Positions 59,467 through 64,000 of a stretch of DNA of 64,000 nucleotides are shown one piece after another. The position numbers were made by a program, and so were the translations under genes. The DNA is from Eurosta solidaginis (Eukaryota > Arthropoda > Insecta > Diptera > Tephritidae). The DNA is taken from positions 57,627,346-57,691,345 of the forward strand of contig NC_090324.1 in NCBI RefSeq assembly GCF_040869045.1. Reading direction: 5' to 3'. The notes under the pieces are model-generated. The model searched no databases and was not told the origin of the DNA. It saw only the letters and a program-made list of their open reading frames with translations. The stretch's first letter is position 1, and every line of letters starts with the position of its first letter.

Positions 59467-59952
59467 TCATTGCGCCGTTTGCAAGCCTTGAGGGGTGCGC
59501 GCGATCGTGCGCTTGGCCGTCTTTGCGAGTTTGGGGGTTGCCGCTGTTTTGAATGCAGGGTGCGCCTTTTGGGCGCTGCAGGCGCAGGTCGATGTCCTCT
59601 CTTTTTCCTTCTTCGGCTTGGGTTTCGGCTTGCGGAGAGCTTGGGGGGTTTTTAGTGGAGGGGCTTTGCGCTGCCCACGTCGGCCTTTTGGCCTCTCGTG
59701 CAGGAGGGTGTGATGTGCCAGGCCGCAAATTTTGCACGACCCTCGGGAGTCGCATTCCCCCGTGGTGTGCGTGAGTGCCAGACAATTCAAACAATAGCCC
59801 TGTGCCCTGGCCACTGTAGCACGCTGCGGTGGCCGCATCGCCTTGAAAGCCGGGCAGGTCCGCAGCGCGTGGTAGCGGTGGCAGAGCCGACACTGGAGGC
59901 AGTTATCGGTTTCTGCTGTGGGAGCCAGTGGGCATGCTGGTCGAGATGCCAT
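59467..59952 (-). CDS. env-position Gag/nucleocapsid-like zinc-knuckle protein (ORF3)
   Basis: 161 residues from an ATG at 59952 (MASRPACPLAPT). Three knuckles follow: C21-C24-H28-C33, C54-C57-H62-C67 (CLNCLALTHTTGEC, a classical CCHC) and C73-C76-H80/81-H85. A Lys/Arg/Pro-rich tail follows. The knuckle order matches the nucleocapsid end of BEL/Pao Gag, where such motifs normally sit upstream of pol. Here the ORF lies 104 bases downstream of the pol stop and 90 bases before the purine tract, where env is found in env-bearing elements. A pyrimidine-rich tract ending TTTCAG stops 12 bases before the ATG, which suggests expression from a spliced RNA. An open frame continues after the TGA for about 30 codons. 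Function unknown; a nucleic-acid-binding accessory protein is a reasonable inference. Confidence 0.7.
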   Translation of the reverse strand: MASRPACPLAPTAETDNCLQCRLCHRYHALRTCPAFKAMRPPQRATVARAQGYCLNCLALTHTTGECDSRGSCKICGLAHHTLLHERPKGRRGQRKAPPLKTPQALRKPKPKPKKEKERTSTCACSAQKAHPAFKTAATPKLAKTAKRTIARTPQGLQTAQ

Positions 59953-59963
59953 GATGGTGTCGT

Positions 59964-59997
59964 CCTGAAAGTACAAGAGCAGAGAGAGAAACGAGAA
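59964..59997 (-). promoter_or_regulatory. strong candidate splice acceptor before ORF3
   Basis: The minus strand reads TTCTCGTTTCTCTCTCTGCT and then CTTGTACTTTCAG, a long pyrimidine tract with a terminal AG at 59966-59965. The ORF3 ATG follows 12 bases later with no ATG between. Confidence 0.55.
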
Positions 59998-60055
59998 GTA
60001 GTTGGATACAGCGGATGATACGGAAATTTAATTATACAGGGGAAACGTATATAAG

Positions 60056-63000
60056 TTAGAGCGCTGTGCTCGAAGAGTACTCCATTGGAAGAAAGCACAG
60101 TTTAACTAAGGGGCGCATGACAAGCCCATTTTGGGTGCGAACCTCTACAACCCGAACATGGTTGTCAGGTCCGTGGCGAACGTTCTCGATTCGTCCCAGA
60201 CGCCACTCGGTGGGTGGGAGCGAATCTTCTTTAATTACGACAAGGTCGCCTGGTTGAGGATTTCGCTGTGGCGTTTGCCATTTATAGCGCTTCTGAAGGT
60301 CCTTCAGATAATCCTCTTTCCAGCGTCGACTGAATTGGTGATGAAGCGATTTGAGTTTTTCCCATCGATTTATCCAGGAGAGGTCTTCCGCGTTTGGCTC
60401 AGGAATGGCTAATAGCGGTGCACCTCGAAAGAAGTGACCCGGAGTGAGCGCTGTGAAGTCAGCTGGGTCCTGGGATAGTGAGGTTAGAGGCCTTGAATTG
60501 AGAACTGCTTCAATACGCGCTAGCAGCGTCGTGAATTCTTCGAATGTAAACTTGTGGGATGCAGCGGTTTTTTTGAAGTGGGTTTTAAAACTTTTTACTG
60601 CGGATTCCCACAAGCCGCCCATATGAGGAGCGCTGGGTGGAATATACTGCCAGTTTATTCCCTGGGGGGCATATTTTTGCACAATGTCCGCAGAGCATTC
60701 GTTAAGAAATTTAACGAAGTCGCGTTCGAGTGCGCGCTGAGCGCCAATGAACGTTTTACCATTGTCGCTCATTATTTTTGAGGGATAACCTCGTCTGCCA
60801 ACGAATCGGGCGAATGCTGCTCGAAAGGCTTTAGTAGTAAGGTCCGAGCATAGCTCGAGGTGTACTGCCTTTGTGGAAAAACAGACGAATACAGCCACGT
60901 ACCCTTTTATGATAGTGGTCGACCTCAGAACCGATGCTTTTATTTGGAATGGACCTGCAAAGTCTACTCCTGTTGTGGAAAAGGGGAGTGAGAAATTGCA
61001 GCGCTCAGGTGGTAGAGCTGCCATTATTTGCGTGCGCGTTTTCTGTTTGAAAAGCGTGCAAGATTTGCACTGAAAAATGCATTTCTTTATAAAAGGCTTT
61101 AGTTTTGGTACGTAGTACTCTTGCCTCACCATTTGGAGCATTAACCGCATTTCTGCATGAAGAAGCAGGCGGTGTAAAAACTCCAGATACAACTGGCAGA
61201 GCCTTGAATCCGGAGGAAGGATTACTGGATGCTTCTCGTTGTACTGCATTTTAGAATGTTCCAATCTTCCACCGATACGTAGGAGCCCGTATCCATCCAG
61301 AAATGGGTCAAGAGCCAGAAGGGAACTCTTTTTGCTTATTGGCATATTGTTTTGTAAGGCGCTCTTTTCCGCCCCGAAATGGCGAGATTGTGCCATTGCC
61401 ACAAGCCGCGTTTTCACCTGTTGCAACTCTTTGTACGTCAGATGGGGATTATGTGTTGCCACCGATTTGGATTTGCTGCAGGCATTGTTCGCAAAGCGGA
61501 ACACGTATGCAATCACACGGAGAGCTCGAGAGTATGAGGAGAAGCGTTGGAGAATATCGTCCTCTTCCTCGAGTGCGTGATATGCTTCGACCTTGCGTTT
61601 CTCGGGTGGAGAAGCACTACCTGCTTTCGGCTTTGGCCATGCCGAAACGTGGCAAGAAAGCCATTGTGGTCCGTGCCACCAAAGTGAAGAGCCTATCAAA
61701 TCATGCGGCTTGCAACCACGTGTACCAAGATCAGCAGGGTTGTCTTGGCTAGATACATGGCGCCAGGTGCCGCTGGGAAGATATTCTCGAATTTGAGAGG
61801 TACGGTTGGCCACATAAGTCTTCCAGGTCGATGGAGATTTCTCTAGCCAGGCTAGTACAATCTCAGAATCTGACCATAAGAATATGTTGCATGCTTGTAA
61901 GTCGAGCTGTTTTCGAACAGTTGAAGCCAGTTTTGCGAGTAGGACTGCACCACATAGCTCTAAGCGGGGTAAGCTTACAGTTTTTATGGGGGCAACTTTG
62001 CCTTTCGCAACCAAAAGAGAAGATTTTATTTGGTTGCCCACATGTGTGCGGATGTAAATCGCTGCGCAATATGCTTTTTCCGAGGCATCACAGAACCCGT
62101 GGATTTGGGTGTCTTGCCCTGGAACGACATTAACCCATCGAGGGATTTCGATGTGGCAAATGGCTGGCAGATTTTCTGCGAAATGTTGCCATTTTGATAA
62201 TGTTGCGGGTTTGGCGCTTTCATCCCAATCGCTGCCATCCAGCCAGATTTCTTGGAGAAGCATCTTGGCCTGGATCATAACTGGCGACAGCCATCCTGCC
62301 GGGTCAAACAGTTTTGCAACAGAAGATAATATTTGTCGCTTTGTGACCGCATTTTGGGTGTGTTCCGGCAGAATGGTGTATGAAAATTTGTCCGTGAGCG
62401 CGTTCCATCGAATGCCAAGAGTTTTGGTATTGGAAGTGCTCTCAAATTTTAAGAAGTTGGAGTCTAGAAGATCCTCCTTCGGAAACTGTTCTAATATGGC
62501 CGGATGATTAGCCGTTAGTTTCTTTAGTATGAAACCAGCTGATTTTAGGGCGTTTATCACTTGAACGAGTGATTCAGTGGCGTTATCGATGGTATGACTT
62601 CCGGATAGGATGTCGTCGACATAAGTTTGCGTCTTGAGAATTGTTGCAACCAACGGGAATGTCGCTTTCGTGTCATCGGATAGTTGATGCAACGTACGAA
62701 TAGCGAGATATGGTGCACAATTGACGCCGAATGTAACCGTTTTTAGATTGAAATCGCTAAAATTGGAGTTGGCCGATTTGCGAAATAGGATTCGCTGAAA
62801 ATCTTTGTCGTCCTCGTGTATAAGGATCTGACGGTACATTTTTTCAATATCTCCATTGAACACATACTTATGCATGCGCCACTGTAGAATTAGTAGCATG
62901 AGATCTGGTTGGAGAGTTGGACCAGTGTATAGCACGTCATTCAGGGATTTTCCTGACCCAGATTTTTTAGAGGCGTTGAAAACCACACGAACTTTGGTGG

Positions 63001-64000
63001 TGACCTTATCTGGTTTGACTACCGCATGATGTGGCAAGTAAAATGAGAAGACCTTGCCATTTGAAGTTATTTCGCATGGGTCGGCAGATTCCATGTGATC
63101 AAGGTCGAGATATTCTTGCAACACATTGTTGTACATTGTACCTAACTCCCCCTTTTTCTGAAGCGATCGCTCCATGCTGAAAAACTGCTGCAGGGCAGCC
63201 GGGCGGGATTTGCCGAGGGAGAGTTTTTCAGGAAACCCTTTCTTGAATGGAAGTCGCACAATGTATCGACCGTTTGGTGCACGTGTCGTTGTTGTTGCGT
63301 ATATCTGCTCACACGCTTGATCCTCGGGGGATATCTGTGGAGGTTGTGGAATTTCCTCCTCTTCCCAAAATTTTCTCAGTTGAGAACTGAGTGTCTCGTT
63401 TGACGCTTGGACTTGTGTCGAGAATGACACAACATTTTCAGTTATTGGACCACTGAGAATCCAACCAAAAATTGTTTGTTGCGCAATTATGCTACCGCAC
63501 ACCTTTTTTATACCTTCCAGCAGAATTTGTGGAAGTATGTCGCTGCCACTAACCATGTCAGTCTGACCCGGTATGTGGCAACTGGGATCAGCGAGCTCAA
63601 GGAGTTTGAAATGCTGCCAGATTTTGCGACTAATGGTGGATGTTGGCAGATTTTTTGTCAATTGCGGCAACACAATGGCATGAGCCTTTATCCTTTTCAT
63701 GGCCTTGGATGCAACCAGTGTCAAAGGACAAAGCTTGGAGGACTTTTGTACGACTTGTCCACCCATGCCAGAGATTTCGAACTTTGAATGTTCGAATGGA
63801 AGTTTCAACCGTTTTTGAACTTTCGAGGAAATGAAAGTTCTTTCCGAGCCCTGATCAATAAGGGCTCTTAGTTGAAATAATTCCCCTTCGTGTTCGACTG
63901 CGACCATAGCAGTAGGAAGAAGAATTTGGTTATCATTGGCTGCATGCAATGATTGAACCGGTGCGTGTTTTGAACAACACGGTAGCTCGCCAGAATCGGA
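60056..64000 (-). CDS. pol: BEL/Pao Pol polyprotein (5' partial)
   Basis: The frame is open from the window edge (17 codons before a TTG at 63949) to a stop at 60056; residue numbers count from that TTG. The aspartic protease has [10 protein letters not shown] (31-39). Reverse transcriptase has [11 protein letters not shown] (D367) and YVDD (443-446). RNase H has DASEKAY (D621), [10 protein letters not shown] (E664), SDSE (D694) and NPADLGTRG (D740). The integrase zinc finger uses H926, H931, C961 and C964; the core has D996, D1062 (SDNGKTF) and E1115 (GLWESAV). A C-terminal domain typical of Pao elements ([15 protein letters not shown]) follows. All catalytic residues seen are intact and no frameshift is present, unlike the copy at 1-3.6 kb. 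It presumably makes the enzymes for reverse transcription and integration. Confidence 0.95.
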   Translation of the reverse strand, partial: SDSGELPCCSKHAPVQSLHAANDNQILLPTAMVAVEHEGELFQLRALIDQGSERTFISSKVQKRLKLPFEHSKFEISGMGGQVVQKSSKLCPLTLVASKAMKRIKAHAIVLPQLTKNLPTSTISRKIWQHFKLLELADPSCHIPGQTDMVSGSDILPQILLEGIKKVCGSIIAQQTIFGWILSGPITENVVSFSTQVQASNETLSSQLRKFWEEEEIPQPPQISPEDQACEQIYATTTTRAPNGRYIVRLPFKKGFPEKLSLGKSRPAALQQFFSMERSLQKKGELGTMYNNVLQEYLDLDHMESADPCEITSNGKVFSFYLPHHAVVKPDKVTTKVRVVFNASKKSGSGKSLNDVLYTGPTLQPDLMLLILQWRMHKYVFNGDIEKMYRQILIHEDDKDFQRILFRKSANSNFSDFNLKTVTFGVNCAPYLAIRTLHQLSDDTKATFPLVATILKTQTYVDDILSGSHTIDNATESLVQVINALKSAGFILKKLTANHPAILEQFPKEDLLDSNFLKFESTSNTKTLGIRWNALTDKFSYTILPEHTQNAVTKRQILSSVAKLFDPAGWLSPVMIQAKMLLQEIWLDGSDWDESAKPATLSKWQHFAENLPAICHIEIPRWVNVVPGQDTQIHGFCDASEKAYCAAIYIRTHVGNQIKSSLLVAKGKVAPIKTVSLPRLELCGAVLLAKLASTVRKQLDLQACNIFLWSDSEIVLAWLEKSPSTWKTYVANRTSQIREYLPSGTWRHVSSQDNPADLGTRGCKPHDLIGSSLWWHGPQWLSCHVSAWPKPKAGSASPPEKRKVEAYHALEEEDDILQRFSSYSRALRVIAYVFRFANNACSKSKSVATHNPHLTYKELQQVKTRLVAMAQSRHFGAEKSALQNNMPISKKSSLLALDPFLDGYGLLRIGGRLEHSKMQYNEKHPVILPPDSRLCQLYLEFLHRLLLHAEMRLMLQMVRQEYYVPKLKPFIKKCIFQCKSCTLFKQKTRTQIMAALPPERCNFSLPFSTTGVDFAGPFQIKASVLRSTTIIKGYVAVFVCFSTKAVHLELCSDLTTKAFRAAFARFVGRRGYPSKIMSDNGKTFIGAQRALERDFVKFLNECSADIVQKYAPQGINWQYIPPSAPHMGGLWESAVKSFKTHFKKTAASHKFTFEEFTTLLARIEAVLNSRPLTSLSQDPADFTALTPGHFFRGAPLLAIPEPNAEDLSWINRWEKLKSLHHQFSRRWKEDYLKDLQKRYKWQTPQRNPQPGDLVVIKEDSLPPTEWRLGRIENVRHGPDNHVRVVEVRTQNGLVMRPLVKLCFLPMEYSSSTAL

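Larger units (their letters stand above)
58900..64000 (-). mobile_element. BEL/Pao LTR retrotransposon, well preserved, cut by window edge
   Basis: Minus-strand order: pol (to 60056), a third ORF (59952-59467), a purine tract (59380-59369) and the start of a 3' LTR at 59368 (TGTTTAAGCCGCC). Pol is open to the window edge with its catalytic residues kept, so the element may be young. The gag and the 5' LTR lie beyond 64000. The left LTR end is not determined. Confidence 0.85.

Noticed and set aside
59165..59893. 242-codon minus-strand ORF overlapping ORF3 in another frame
   Set aside because: It lacks the ordered Cys/His knuckles, runs into the LTR beyond the purine tract and is Pro/Arg-rich as expected for an off-frame reading.
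59464..60018. Plus-strand ORFs over the GC-rich ORF3 region, and many plus-strand ORFs over pol
   Set aside because: They are antisense shadows of strongly supported minus-strand genes.

Overview
The window looks like repeat-rich chromosomal DNA of a higher fly. It is AT-rich, with intron-type splice signals and dense insect transposon families. The long noncoding CACGCCC element at 18.3-20.9 kb and the tRNA-derived SINE resemble repeats I associate with tephritid fruit flies, but that is an inference from memory. I found no convincing host gene. Nearly all protein-like sequence belongs to mobile elements, most of it broken. No CRISPR array, rRNA or functional tRNA gene was seen.

Layout. 1-6.4 kb: a decayed BEL/Pao retrotransposon on the minus strand. 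Its gag appears split by a remnant of a Ty3/gypsy-like element (about 3.58-6.0 kb). 7.9-9.4 kb: a decayed copy of an unnamed insect transposase-like family. 11.68-15.94 kb: a complete LTR-to-LTR, gutted element on the minus strand (617 and 616 bp LTRs, CTTT target duplication, primer-binding site, purine tract). It encodes a small two-segment membrane protein, also found in the 4.4-kb remnant. 16.25 kb: a THAP-like exon. 17.15-18.05 kb: a short PIF/Harbinger derivative with inverted repeats and an intron-containing transposase start. 18.3-20.9 kb: a noncoding element built of two periodic arrays. 20.97-21.70 kb: a 5'-truncated LINE with a target duplication. 22.05-26.8 kb: two pseudogenes of one transposase-like family. 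The first is split by a SINE; the second is internally deleted, lies between repeated CTGCTAACGTTACAT motifs and carries a 47-bp tandem duplication. 28.3 kb: a truncated SINE. 29.06-30.44 kb: a gypsy-type gag pseudogene, abruptly joined to a CR1/Jockey-like LINE (30.44-32.97 kb) that stops inside its reverse transcriptase.

33.3-51.8 kb is a satellite array of about 70 monomers of roughly 264 bp, with internal duplicated blocks (offsets about 1,612, 3,517 and 2,908 bp). Its right edge contains a 1.7-kb non-satellite segment present twice (51.77 and 54.35 kb), each copy followed by a few monomers. At 56.57-57.96 kb lies a Tc1-like remnant with inverted repeats and a nested full-length SINE.

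59.37-64.0 kb (minus strand) is the best-preserved element. It is a BEL/Pao retrotransposon whose pol is open to the window edge and keeps its catalytic residues. Between pol and the 3' LTR is a third ORF encoding a Gag-like protein with three zinc knuckles, preceded by a strong splice-acceptor sequence. This env-position, probably spliced nucleocapsid-like ORF is the most interesting coding observation. The satellite's higher-order structure and the small membrane ORF come next.
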